From NCBI GenBank assembly GCA_023145935.1, contig JAGLDB010000073.1, forward strand, positions 1 through 8,518: DNA of 8,518 nt, in the 5' to 3' direction. The notes beneath the pieces were generated by a model that saw only the letters and a list, made by a program, of their open reading frames with translations, had not been told where the DNA came from and did no database searches. The position numbers and the translations under genes are program-made. Numbering within the stretch: position 1 is the stretch's first letter; every line of letters starts with the position of its first letter. Below, piece after piece: positions 1 through 6,248 of this stretch. This stretch comes from Candidatus Sabulitectum sp. GTDB lineage: Bacteria > Fermentibacterota > Fermentibacteria > Fermentibacterales > Fermentibacteraceae.

Positions 1-2
1 TA

Positions 3-161
3 TCACTATTTGCCGGATATATTTGCAATGAACTTGTTTTTACGAGATTACAATATTTTCTGGGAATCAAGCTATTCAATTACTTTCGCAGAAGAATTTT
101 AGAAGAATTTCATTTAAACAATACTGCTTATGGATGGATTAGCTTAAGTGATGGGAAATAG
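3..161 (+). CDS. Possible 3' end of an unrecognised gene (partial)
   Basis: The plus-strand frame beginning at base 3 is open for 52 codons from the window edge to a TAG at 159-161. The peptide is rich in aromatic and hydrophobic residues, then basic (RLQYFLGIKLFNYFRRR), and resembles no family I can name. It would overlap the end of the convergent PIN-toxin gene by about 34 bp. A competing reading is the frame beginning at base 1, open for 33 codons to a TAG at 100-102, which would end just before the toxin gene without overlap. The DNA is AT-rich, so either open stretch could be chance. An 11-bp-period tandem repeat of AGAAGAATTT lies at 90-110. No start codon is visible; only more sequence to the left can decide. 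Confidence 0.2.
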   Translation, partial: SLFAGYICNELVFTRLQYFLGIKLFNYFRRRILEEFHLNNTAYGWISLSDGK

Positions 162-535
162 GTTTTATATCTTGCTGTATCCCTAGTTATTAAATTAAAT
201 TTTGATATGGAGGCATGTGCACCAATAAAGAAATCGGGCAAGGTAGATGTTTTTGTTCCATGATTATTTTTGTATTTAAGAAAGACTTTACCTGCTAAGA
301 AAAGCGCTTCACGTGGCATTTCAATTACATTTATAGTGCTGCATTTAGAAATTGCTCTTTCAACTTCCTCAATTTTATTAAAGCCAATTGATACCTCTGT
401 ATAGATAATCGAATTTATGTATAATGTATTCGTTTGAGAGTATTTATCTAAGGTTATTTCTGACCAGTTTGCCCAAATAGGATCGTCAGTAAACAAATCC
501 AGCAAGACACACGAATCAATCAATATACCATTCAT
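128..535 (-). CDS. vapC: PIN-domain toxin, VapC-like ribonuclease
   Basis: This 135-residue protein has the length and acidic residue pattern of a PIN-domain endoribonuclease, the toxin of type II VapBC systems, which cleaves RNA with Mg2+ or Mn2+. Visible candidate catalytic acids are Asp7 in LIDSCVLLDL at the N-terminus, Glu47 in YTEVSIGF, Asp101 in LPDFFIGAHA and Asp119 in ITRDTARYKTYFP. The last is the typical C-terminal PIN signature, with a Thr/Arg-Asp followed by Y.TYFP. All four acids look intact, so the enzyme is probably active. Its ATG lies one base after the antitoxin stop codon, and its ribosome-binding site (AGAGGA) lies inside the last codons of the antitoxin gene. The two genes are therefore co-transcribed and probably translationally coupled. 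The family is clear; the RNA target cannot be predicted. Confidence 0.9.
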   Translation of the reverse strand: MNGILIDSCVLLDLFTDDPIWANWSEITLDKYSQTNTLYINSIIYTEVSIGFNKIEEVERAISKCSTINVIEMPREALFLAGKVFLKYKNNHGTKTSTLPDFFIGAHASISKFNLITRDTARYKTYFPSLKLIHP

Positions 536-536
536 G

Positions 537-755
537 TTATCCTCTTGTGAGACTCATGATTTCGTCTGTTGTCATTTTAGCTGTAGCTATCCCGCGTAGT
601 TTATTAAATTTTCCGGTAATTTTAGGTTTACTGATTCTAACGATGTAAAACTTACCATTGTCCTCTCTAAAATCAATATCTGTTTCGGGTTTGATTCCCA
701 ATTCTTCTCTTATATTTTTTGGGATAGTAACTTGTCCTTTTGCTGTAACATGCAT
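537..755 (-). CDS. vapB: AbrB/MazE-fold antitoxin, VapB-like
   Basis: This 72-residue protein opens with a SpoVT-AbrB swapped-hairpin DNA-binding domain at about residues 1-45. The diagnostic string TAKGQVTIPKNIREELGI (residues 4-21) is followed by a D.DFREDNGKFYIVR strand. The C-terminal part, about residues 46-72 (FNKLRGIATAKMTTDEIMSLTRG), is the usual short toxin-wrapping tail of VapB proteins, with the Arg-Gly and the amphipathic MTTDEIMSLTR helix. In this family the antitoxin neutralises the PIN nuclease and, with it, represses its own promoter. The ATG is supported by a strong GGAGG at 762-766. It is the first gene of the pair, 1 bp before the toxin gene, which is the standard antitoxin-first order. 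Confidence 0.9.
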   Translation of the reverse strand: MHVTAKGQVTIPKNIREELGIKPETDIDFREDNGKFYIVRISKPKITGKFNKLRGIATAKMTTDEIMSLTRG

Positions 756-777
756 AGTTCACCTCCAAGTTGAACAT

Positions 778-800
778 AGTAATACCAATATAGTATTACT
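778..800. promoter_or_regulatory. Inverted repeat, probable VapB(C) operator
   Basis: AGTAATAC (778-785) and GTATTACT (793-800) are perfect 8-bp inverted arms around a 7-base centre. The repeat lies 22 bp upstream of the antitoxin start and its centre coincides with the predicted -10 box. An AbrB-fold dimer bound here would block RNA polymerase, as expected for an autorepressed VapBC operon. The repeat is seen directly; the binding role is inferred. Confidence 0.6.
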
Positions 801-815
801 GCTTCGGCTTTGCAA
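787..815 (-). promoter_or_regulatory. Predicted promoter of the vapBC operon
   Basis: Reading the minus strand, a -35 box TTGCAA (810-815) is followed by a 17-bp spacer and a -10 box TATATT (787-792), each close to the sigma-70 consensus. Transcription would start around 780, leaving a leader of about 25 bases that carries the GGAGG ribosome-binding site at 762-766. The -10 box is inside the loop of the inverted repeat at 778-800. Confidence 0.55.
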
Positions 816-867
816 GGTTACTTTCTTTTTTGTCTTTTTCGCGTTTAAAGAAGAGTAATCGGGGTTG

Positions 868-895
868 TTTACAGCCACCATCTTTGACGTTATGC
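868..895 (+). promoter_or_regulatory. Weak candidate promoter for the glycoside-hydrolase lipoprotein
   Basis: TTTACA (868-873) and TTATGC (890-895) are separated by 16 bp on the plus strand, upstream of a clear ribosome-binding site GGAGGT at 922-927. The match to consensus is modest. The 177-bp gap between the divergent vapB and lipoprotein genes must hold a promoter for each direction, and this is the best plus-strand candidate I see. Confidence 0.25.
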
Positions 896-932
896 TCTTT
901 CATAACAATCAAGGAAAACATGGAGGTAAAGC

Positions 933-2021
933 ATGAAGCTTCTTTTTCTGCTTGTGTTGACTGTATGCGTTGTTGTCAGCTGTTCAGATAGTTCCGGCCC
1001 TGAAGAAGAAGGTGAATACACGGTTTTAGCACCGGAGAATCCCCAACCCGGGGGAGATAGACTCTTCGGCATAAATCCGTCGGAAAGCAGTGAAGGCTTT
1101 TTTCCTGCGTTCGAACTGGCTGTGGAAGCCGGGTTACAGGTAACAGAGATCAATCTTTCCTGGGATCAGATTGAAACTTCTCAGGGAGTATATGAGGATC
1201 CGTACGGAGTACTTGAGGCAATAACATTCTACGGTTTTGAGGATGTGGAAGTGCTTCTAACGATCGCGGTGATAAATACAGTAACAAGAACGGTTCCTGA
1301 CTATCTTGACGGCTATGACTACAACTCTCCCGAGGTAATTCAGGCTTTTGACAACATGATTGAATGGGTACTTGATCAGATATCTCCATCTGTTACAATT
1401 GCAGCTCTTTCAATCGGGAACGAAGTGGATATTCTTCTTGATGGCTCTGCTTCGTGGAGTGATTATGAAAGCTTTTTTGTTGCTGCTGCAGCCAACCTGA
1501 GCCAGAGCCATCCTGATCTGCCGGTCGGTGTGAAATGCACAGTTATGAACGGGTTACTCAAGGGAGAGGCAGGAGATATACAATCCATAAACCAGTTCAC
1601 CGATGTGGTAATGCTGACCTACTATCCGCTGGACGACTGGTTCAGCGTACTGCCTTCTTCTGCTGTTCATGATCATTTTGATCAGATAGTGAATTATTTT
1701 CCCGGAGCAGGAATATGGATTGCCGAAGTGGGATACCCGTCTGGCCCTGAGTGCAACAGTTCTGAAACCAGCCAGGCTCATTTCTTTCACGAGGTTTTTA
1801 CAGCATGGGATGATCACAAGGATCAAATCGATTTCCTGCTTATCGACTGGCTTCATGAGGCTACACCGGAGCAGGTGGCAGAGTGGGAGTTGTACTACGG
1901 CTCCTCAGATCCTGCATTCCTTGAGTTTCTTTCCACGCTGGGGCTTCGGAACTATGATCACACAGACAAATATGCATGGGTACAGCTGCTTGCAGAAACA
2001 AATGCAAGGGGATGGAATTAA
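933..2021 (+). CDS. Lipoprotein with clan GH-A-like glycoside hydrolase domain
   Basis: This is a 362-residue exported protein. Residues 1-16 form a lipoprotein signal peptide ending in a lipobox (VVSC) with Cys17 as the probable lipidated residue, followed by an acidic, Ser-rich linker. From about residue 42 the sequence reads as a TIM-barrel hydrolase of the GH17/GH53 type: a first strand DRLFGINPS, a strand with INLSWDQIETSQGVY (residues 73-87), the acid/base signature IGNEVD with Glu164, a strand VVMLTYYPLD (225-234), and the nucleophile signature IWIAEVGYPSG with Glu265. The roughly 100-residue gap between the two glutamates fits retaining clan GH-A enzymes. It probably cleaves a beta-linked polysaccharide at the cell surface or in the periplasm; the substrate and exact family cannot be read by eye. 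The ATG is supported by GGAGGT at 922-927. It stands alone, convergent with the metal-transport operon, whose last stop codon lies 21 bp away. Confidence 0.72.
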   Translation: MKLLFLLVLTVCVVVSCSDSSGPEEEGEYTVLAPENPQPGGDRLFGINPSESSEGFFPAFELAVEAGLQVTEINLSWDQIETSQGVYEDPYGVLEAITFYGFEDVEVLLTIAVINTVTRTVPDYLDGYDYNSPEVIQAFDNMIEWVLDQISPSVTIAALSIGNEVDILLDGSASWSDYESFFVAAAANLSQSHPDLPVGVKCTVMNGLLKGEAGDIQSINQFTDVVMLTYYPLDDWFSVLPSSAVHDHFDQIVNYFPGAGIWIAEVGYPSGPECNSSETSQAHFFHEVFTAWDDHKDQIDFLLIDWLHEATPEQVAEWELYYGSSDPAFLEFLSTLGLRNYDHTDKYAWVQLLAETNARGWN

Positions 2022-2030
2022 TAGTACAGG

Positions 2031-2042
2031 TTGTTGCAACAA
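2031..2042. repeat. 12-bp palindrome between convergent genes
   Basis: TTGTTGCAACAA is a perfect 12-bp palindrome filling the end of the 21-bp gap between the convergent stop codons of the hydrolase and the ATPase. It has no GC-rich stem or following T-run, so it is not a convincing intrinsic terminator. It may be chance. Confidence 0.3.
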
Positions 2043-2807
2043 TTACAGTTTGTGATGCTGTTCAACATGGGGTACCAGGGAATGGGGTTTCTCAAAGCCA
2101 TGAGAATTCATAAGTGATTCATCACCCATAACGGTTCTGGACGCACCGTCGGCACAGATCACACCGTTGTTCAGAAGTACGGTTCTGGAGCAGGTCTCCA
2201 GCAGGAATTCCAGATCATGCGAGGCAACCAGCAGTGTTTCCTTTGAATCTATAAGAAACTCAATCAGTTGCCTTCTTGCCCTGCTGTCCAGACTTGATTC
2301 AGGCTCATCAAGCACTACAACCGCAGGGTTCATTATCATGACTCCCCCTATGGAGATCATTCTTTTTTCCCCACCGGACAGATTGTGTGGAGGCCTTTCA
2401 GCCAGATCCAGCATATCTATTTCAGCAAGATATCGGTTGATGATGGAATCAGCTTCTCCCCGGGAGTAACCCAGATTGATCAGACCGAAAGCCATATCAT
2501 CTCTTACTGTGGGGCAGAACAGTTGATCGTCTGGGTTTTGAAAGACAAAACCGAGATTGCTGTTAAAGCTTCCGGTTTTCACAGAAGAATTCAGAACAGA
2601 GAGAGAGCCTGAGTCCGGGGTAAGTATTCCAGCCAGAAGCAGGAACAGTGTTGTTTTGCCGGATCCGTTGGGCCCTATCACCCCTACCTTTTCACCTGGC
2701 ATGATCTCAAGATTGATACCTTCAAGCAGTGGTGGCTGCCCTGGATAGAGGAATGTCAGGTTCTTTATGGATATGTGCGTGCTTTCTAAGGGATTGGAAT
2801 TAATCAA
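2043..2807 (-). CDS. cbiO: CbiO/EcfA-type ATPase of the metal ECF transporter
   Basis: This 254-residue ABC ATPase drives the energy-coupling-factor transporter encoded just upstream. Motifs in order: Walker A GPNGSGKT (residues 45-52), the Q-loop FQNPDDQLF (Gln90, the form typical of ECF ATPases), the signature LSGGEK (143-148), Walker B VVVLDE (163-168) with the D-loop SSLD, and the switch histidine in SHD (His197). All catalytic residues are present. The start is TTG, overlapping the cbiQ stop by 8 bp, with GGAG seven bases upstream (2816-2819); the next Met is residue 36, too late to preserve the first strand. A single ATPase suggests it works as a homodimer, as in other CbiMQO and NikMQO systems. 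It is the last gene of the operon. Confidence 0.93.
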   Translation of the reverse strand: MINSNPLESTHISIKNLTFLYPGQPPLLEGINLEIMPGEKVGVIGPNGSGKTTLFLLLAGILTPDSGSLSVLNSSVKTGSFNSNLGFVFQNPDDQLFCPTVRDDMAFGLINLGYSRGEADSIINRYLAEIDMLDLAERPPHNLSGGEKRMISIGGVMIMNPAVVVLDEPESSLDSRARRQLIEFLIDSKETLLVASHDLEFLLETCSRTVLLNNGVICADGASRTVMGDESLMNSHGFEKPHSLVPHVEQHHKL

Positions 2808-3564
2808 TAGTTATCTCCAGAATTACCAGTATTACAGATAGAGTTACAGTAAGAAGAAACATAATCATGCCGGAGGCAGAGAATCCATTATCAACACTTC
2901 GGTTCTTGTTGCGGGTAAAATCGCTTCCATAACCTCTCATATGCATTGCGTGAAAAACCATCTCGGATTGCTGGAATCCCCGTATAAGAAGCGTGGCTGC
3001 TGCTGGAACTATTACTCTGAATCTTTTAGATATGCTTCCACCAGGCACATAGCCTCTCAGTTTTCTTGCATTCTTCATTTTTCTGTAATCCTCACCAATG
3101 ACCATAATGTACCTGCCGGTCATAATGCCTATATCCACCAGTATGGATGGAATAAGCATTCTTTTCAGTTTTACAGATAATCCGGACAAGGGAGTGGTGT
3201 TTACCATGACAATTCCAATTGTGATCACACTCAATACCCGTGTACAGGTATTCATTGCAAGAATGAATCCCTTTGATTTCAGAGCAAAAGGACCCGCTTT
3301 ATAAAAGATTTCACCTTCTGAAAACAGGATTAGGAATGTACTGACAGCCAGCAGAAAGAATACAGGTGCCCTGAGTCTTGAAAGCAGCAGCTCCAGCCGA
3401 ACGCCTGACGCAATGAACAGCACCGCTGCGGCGCAGGGAAGCAGGAACATCAGATGCTGGTCTCTTATGAAAGCCATGGACATCATAAGAAGAAAGAGGC
3501 TGGGAATTTTAAGGGTTGTATCCCAGTTCTCAAAGACTTTCATTCGGGCATTCTCTGAAGGCAT
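2800..3564 (-). CDS. cbiQ: CbiQ/EcfT-type membrane coupling subunit
   Basis: This 254-residue integral membrane protein has hydrophobic segments at about residues 20-55, 66-82, 100-122 and 137-155, plus a C-terminal span at about 230-252. The cytoplasmic region between the last spans carries the two Ala/Met-Arg-Gly coupling motifs of EcfT proteins: ARKLRG (166-171) and MHMRG (207-211) followed by YG. These insert into the ATPase grooves and transmit ATP hydrolysis to the substrate subunit. The ATG lies one base after the cbiM stop with no strong ribosome-binding site, so translation is probably coupled. Its 3' end overlaps cbiO by 8 bp. The family is clear; whether it belongs to a nickel or cobalt system depends on its neighbours. 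Confidence 0.9.
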   Translation of the reverse strand: MPSENARMKVFENWDTTLKIPSLFLLMMSMAFIRDQHLMFLLPCAAAVLFIASGVRLELLLSRLRAPVFFLLAVSTFLILFSEGEIFYKAGPFALKSKGFILAMNTCTRVLSVITIGIVMVNTTPLSGLSVKLKRMLIPSILVDIGIMTGRYIMVIGEDYRKMKNARKLRGYVPGGSISKRFRVIVPAAATLLIRGFQQSEMVFHAMHMRGYGSDFTRNKNRSVDNGFSASGMIMFLLTVTLSVILVILEITID

Positions 3565-3565
3565 C

Positions 3566-4198
3566 CTATACCAGCATATCCGGTTTAACTTTCAGCAGGA
3601 ACCTGGCAACAAGAGCTGTGAAAAATCCTTCTGCCAATGCTAAAGGAAGATGTGCAACCGCCATGGCAAGAATGCTTGATAGTTCTATACCCGAGTCTAT
3701 GTGTTCCGGCATGGTCAATACTAGAATGGAACTCGTAAAGATCACTGCAAAAGACACTCCCGCAAAGCCTGCAAAAAAACCGGGTATAAGAGACATATTC
3801 TCTTTATGTTTTCCTCGCAGCAGTCGGTATACAGCTCCTGCAAGCAGTGCTGCCCCGCCCATGGAAAGAGCATTAATTCCCAGGGTTGTAAAGCCGCCAT
3901 GGCCGAACATTGCCGCCTGGAAGAACAATCCAACCAGTATTGCAGGGAAGGATATCCAGCCCAGCAGAATTCCCATAAGGCCTGCCAGAATAGGGTGAAC
4001 GCTCACAGGAGGGATGGGTATGTGTATCCAGGAGGCAACGAAGAAGGCCGCTGCCATCACCGATGCTCTTGAAACAACCCTGGCGGAATCTTCACTGCTG
4101 TTTTGGGCTTTCTTCACAGAGAGCCATGTAAGAAATGCAGTTCCAGCATATCCGGCAATACACACCTCTGCTGGCAGCATCCCGTCAGGAATGTGCAT
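3566..4198 (-). CDS. cbiM: CbiM/NikM substrate-binding membrane subunit of a Co/Ni ECF transporter
   Basis: This 210-residue membrane protein is the substrate-specific subunit. It begins MHIPDGMLP, the hallmark of the CbiM/NikM family, whose N-terminal amine and His2 help chelate the metal. That fixes this ATG as the true start even though it lies 14 bp inside the upstream gene. Other conserved features are the second metal-site region HIPIPPVSVHP (His59 and His68), FGHGGFTTLGINA (99-110) and the HLPLALAEGFFTA helix (183-195). Six to seven hydrophobic helices are visible and the length matches the family. CbiM and NikM proteins cannot be separated safely by eye. The accompanying NikL-like subunit leans toward nickel, but cobalt remains possible. 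A short AAGG upstream is a modest ribosome-binding site. Confidence 0.92.
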   Translation of the reverse strand: MHIPDGMLPAEVCIAGYAGTAFLTWLSVKKAQNSSEDSARVVSRASVMAAAFFVASWIHIPIPPVSVHPILAGLMGILLGWISFPAILVGLFFQAAMFGHGGFTTLGINALSMGGAALLAGAVYRLLRGKHKENMSLIPGFFAGFAGVSFAVIFTSSILVLTMPEHIDSGIELSSILAMAVAHLPLALAEGFFTALVARFLLKVKPDMLV

Positions 4199-4655
4199 TC
4201 TGACCTTTTAGCTTTGAGGCGAAGAACAGAGCGGTGCCAATAAAGCCCCAGACAACGCAGGCTGACATCATTATGATCTGCAAGGTTGTAAAAGCACCCT
4301 GGTCAATTCGTGTGTCAGTAGATCCATCCAGAGAGAAATGAACTATGTCTCCGTGTCCGGCTTTCCTGACCTGCACATCCCATGCGAGAGACTGTTCCAT
4401 GTCCGGCAGGAATGCGAATTCCCCGTTCTCATCAGTCAATCCGCTGGTGTATGGTACCGATGGTGCTGCTGCAGAGAATACTGTGACCTGAGCTTCGTTC
4501 ATGGGAGTACCGTCATCAAACGCAGCTGAAATATGAACGGAGTCTCCCTGAACTTCCCAGATCACCCGTGCTCCGTGTCCGAACACGGGCAATGCGGTAA
4601 GTAAGAGTGCTGCAAAGAGCAGCAGCCCTTTTACTGAATCACTGTGCAGTGACAA
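4185..4655 (-). CDS. NikL/CbiN-like membrane-anchored periplasmic subunit
   Basis: This 156-residue protein has a signal-peptide-like N-terminal segment (about residues 9-26). Processing after Gly26 would expose a mature N-terminus HGAR, a potential metal-chelating end. The periplasmic part (about 30-115) looks like a small beta-sandwich of the carboxypeptidase-regulatory or Cna-B type (DGTPMNEAQVTVF, then TDENGEFAFLPD) and carries His41, His101 and His106. One C-terminal membrane helix follows (122-147), with a short basic tail. This topology and gene position match the auxiliary subunits (NikL, or CbiN in function) that accompany CbiM/NikM and assist metal loading. The start is TTG at 4653-4655, supported by AGGAG at 4663-4667, and lies 25 bp inside the preceding lipoprotein gene. 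Assignment to NikL rests on architecture and neighbourhood. Confidence 0.72.
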   Translation of the reverse strand: MSLHSDSVKGLLLFAALLLTALPVFGHGARVIWEVQGDSVHISAAFDDGTPMNEAQVTVFSAAAPSVPYTSGLTDENGEFAFLPDMEQSLAWDVQVRKAGHGDIVHFSLDGSTDTRIDQGAFTTLQIIMMSACVVWGFIGTALFFASKLKGQNAHS

Positions 4656-5482
4656 TGTCCTTCTCCTGTGTGACCAAGCGTAGGAAGAGCTTCCTGTAAC
4701 CTGGTGAAAGTTTCCTCTGGCAGGTTTTCGAAAAGGGTTGTCAGATCTTCAGATACTGTGCCTTCCTGCATGAGTTCTGCAAAGGGCTCAAAGCCTATTG
4801 CCATCAAGTTGAGATCGCAATCCGCCGGTTGCTCAATGTCGCCGAAAATGTGATCGAAGTGAAAGGTCATTTCCAGATCTCCTGCAGATTCCGGTGTTAC
4901 GAAGCCTTTTCTTGTGTCACCAACAAATTCACCGGCAGTATATCTGTAACCGTTCTCAAATCCAAGGAGCACATTGTATGACTCTTCACCCTTTGCGGCC
5001 TGAGCATCAATGAAAATGCTGTAGCCCTGAGAAGGCCCTTCCACTGCAGGAACCATGCTCCATGAAAGAGCATTGTAATGACCGGAGGGAACATCTTCCA
5101 GAATACCTGCGAGAACAGGTTCTGCATTCTCGTCACCTTCAGCCAGATCAATTGTAAAAATACCCGGAAGATCAACTTGAACATCTCCGATAATCTCTTC
5201 ACCTGTATGGGGATCGTAAGGAGGGTTGGTCTGATAGGCTGCAACATCGGTTATGGTTACATAGACATGTCTGAATGTTATGTGCCATCCATCACTTGAA
5301 ATAAAACCCGCTCGTACAAAGTCTTCTCCGTTTGCTGCAAAAACAAGATCTCCGGTGGTTTCCTGCTGTGTTTCAACAGTTGTTTCCTCTGCATTTATGT
5401 CGGCCTCGTCTGTACCGCAGGACCCGAAGACCAGGCTGAGAGCAAACAACATTGATACAAGTACTACTGTTCTTTTAGACAT
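4631..5482 (-). CDS. His-rich lipoprotein, probable periplasmic metal-binding component
   Basis: This 283-residue protein has a lipoprotein signal peptide ending FGSC (Cys22) and a Glu/Thr-rich linker (24-43). A globular domain follows with WHITFRHVYVTITDVAAYQTNPPYDPHTG (66-94), DLAEGDENAEPVLAG (112-126), VPSGHYNALSWSMVPA (131-146) and FHFDHIFGD (207-215). The C-terminus ends in a cluster of likely metal ligands, LGHTGEGHCHC (269-279, with His271, His276, Cys277, His278 and Cys279). I recognise the overall type as a conserved hypothetical exported protein found with CbiM/NikM transporters, but no biochemical function is known to me. By position, second in the operon and overlapping the NikL-like gene by 25 bp, it probably captures or buffers the metal in the periplasm. 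The start is supported by AGGAGG at 5488-5493. Confidence 0.65.
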   Translation of the reverse strand: MSKRTVVLVSMLFALSLVFGSCGTDEADINAEETTVETQQETTGDLVFAANGEDFVRAGFISSDGWHITFRHVYVTITDVAAYQTNPPYDPHTGEEIIGDVQVDLPGIFTIDLAEGDENAEPVLAGILEDVPSGHYNALSWSMVPAVEGPSQGYSIFIDAQAAKGEESYNVLLGFENGYRYTAGEFVGDTRKGFVTPESAGDLEMTFHFDHIFGDIEQPADCDLNLMAIGFEPFAELMQEGTVSEDLTTLFENLPEETFTRLQEALPTLGHTGEGHCHCTVIQ

Positions 5483-5505
5483 TCCTGCCTCCTGTTAGTT
5501 TTTTC

Positions 5506-6198
5506 CTATATGCCGGCAACAAAACCGAAAGATACTCCTGTGATCATTTCATCATCGCCAACTTTGATCAAATCGAACTGTGATATCAATTCTATTGATT
5601 CTGTTACAAGGTAGTTAACCCCGAAGGAGACTGATGAATAATCGAATTCATTATCACCATCTTCGTCCTCTGAATAGTCAAAATCAACTGCTGTAAGAAG
5701 TTCTACATTCCCGGAAAGCGTGTAGTAAAGAAGAGGCTGAAGCCTGGTTGACATATTTCTTTCATTGGAATTCCGGTTTTCAATTGTTTCTTCTATCTGG
5801 GTCTGGAATCCCCAGTTGTTAAAATCAAAATTTGTTTCAATCCCCAGCGCGATGCTGCCGTCGGTTCCTGTAGAGCCTGATAGATCCAGCTTAAAGGCAT
5901 CTGAATTGACCGCAGTCCAGAGCAAGCCAACCGAGATACCATCTGAGGGGTTTGCAAGATATCCGTCTGCTTCAGCTGAAAAACACACTGAAGTGGAAAA
6001 GCTCTCAGTCACGCCAATTCCCATAAGCATTTCAGAGGAAACACTGGAAGACCCCGATGGACTATCAAGACCTGTATATCCAAAGTAAACTTCAACATCA
6101 CTGAATCCTGGATCAAATGCTTCTGTAGTGTCCAGGGCAAAACTGGTGCCACAGACAGCAAGTAACATGCATGAAAGAACTCCAACCTTGGTTTTCAT
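5506..6198 (-). CDS. Predicted outer-membrane beta-barrel protein
   Basis: This 230-residue protein has a cleavable signal peptide (about residues 1-21, cleavage after SFA). The rest is built of alternating polar and hydrophobic strands (EVYFGYTGL, SVGLLWTAV, FKLDLSGSTG, SIALGIETNFDF, WGFQTQIEETIE, RLQPLLYYTLSG, ELLTAVDFDYS, SVSFGVNYLV, ELISQFDLIK, ITGVSFGFVAGI), consistent with a barrel of about 10-12 strands. One predicted loop is strikingly acidic (DFDYSEDEDGDNEFDYSS, about 172-189) and could attract divalent metal ions. As first gene of the operon, directly behind the Fur-type operator and 23 bp before the lipoprotein gene, it is best explained as the outer-membrane entry channel for the metal. 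It ends in Ile, not the aromatic residue common in barrels. The ATG is preceded by AGGAGG. No named family is recognised. Confidence 0.65.
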   Translation of the reverse strand: MKTKVGVLSCMLLAVCGTSFALDTTEAFDPGFSDVEVYFGYTGLDSPSGSSSVSSEMLMGIGVTESFSTSVCFSAEADGYLANPSDGISVGLLWTAVNSDAFKLDLSGSTGTDGSIALGIETNFDFNNWGFQTQIEETIENRNSNERNMSTRLQPLLYYTLSGNVELLTAVDFDYSEDEDGDNEFDYSSVSFGVNYLVTESIELISQFDLIKVGDDEMITGVSFGFVAGI

Positions 6199-6215
6199 TT
6201 CTCCTCCTTTATTTA

Positions 6216-6248
6216 TTGCGAACTTTCGCAGTTGCGAATCTTCGCAAC
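6216..6248. promoter_or_regulatory. Four-half-site operator array, probable Fur-family binding site
   Basis: Four alternately inverted copies of TTGCGAA are packed together: TTGCGAA (6216-6222), TTCGCAG (6225-6231, one mismatch), TTGCGAA (6232-6238) and TTCGCAA (6241-6247). The right half is a perfect 7-2-7 palindrome that extends to 18 bp (6231-6248), and the whole unit repeats with a 16-bp period. It overlaps the predicted transcription start of the metal-uptake operon, and the gene upstream encodes a Fur-family regulator. Repression by that protein with bound metal is the natural reading. The repeats are seen directly; the identity of the binder is inferred. Confidence 0.75.

Noticed and set aside
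658..858. Plus-strand 66-codon open frame over the vapB promoter
   Set aside because: It is antisense to vapB and reads through its promoter and operator. The AbrB signature on the other strand is unambiguous.
3516..3998. Long plus-strand open frame (160 codons) opposite cbiM and cbiQ
   Set aside because: It is a mirror frame of strongly conserved CbiM coding sequence, with low-complexity Ser/Pro/Ala-rich translation and no ribosome-binding site of note.
5506..5528. Reading the barrel protein as a lipoprotein from the Cys at residue 16
   Set aside because: The residue before that Cys is Val, a poor lipobox, while SFA at 19-21 is a good signal peptidase I site.
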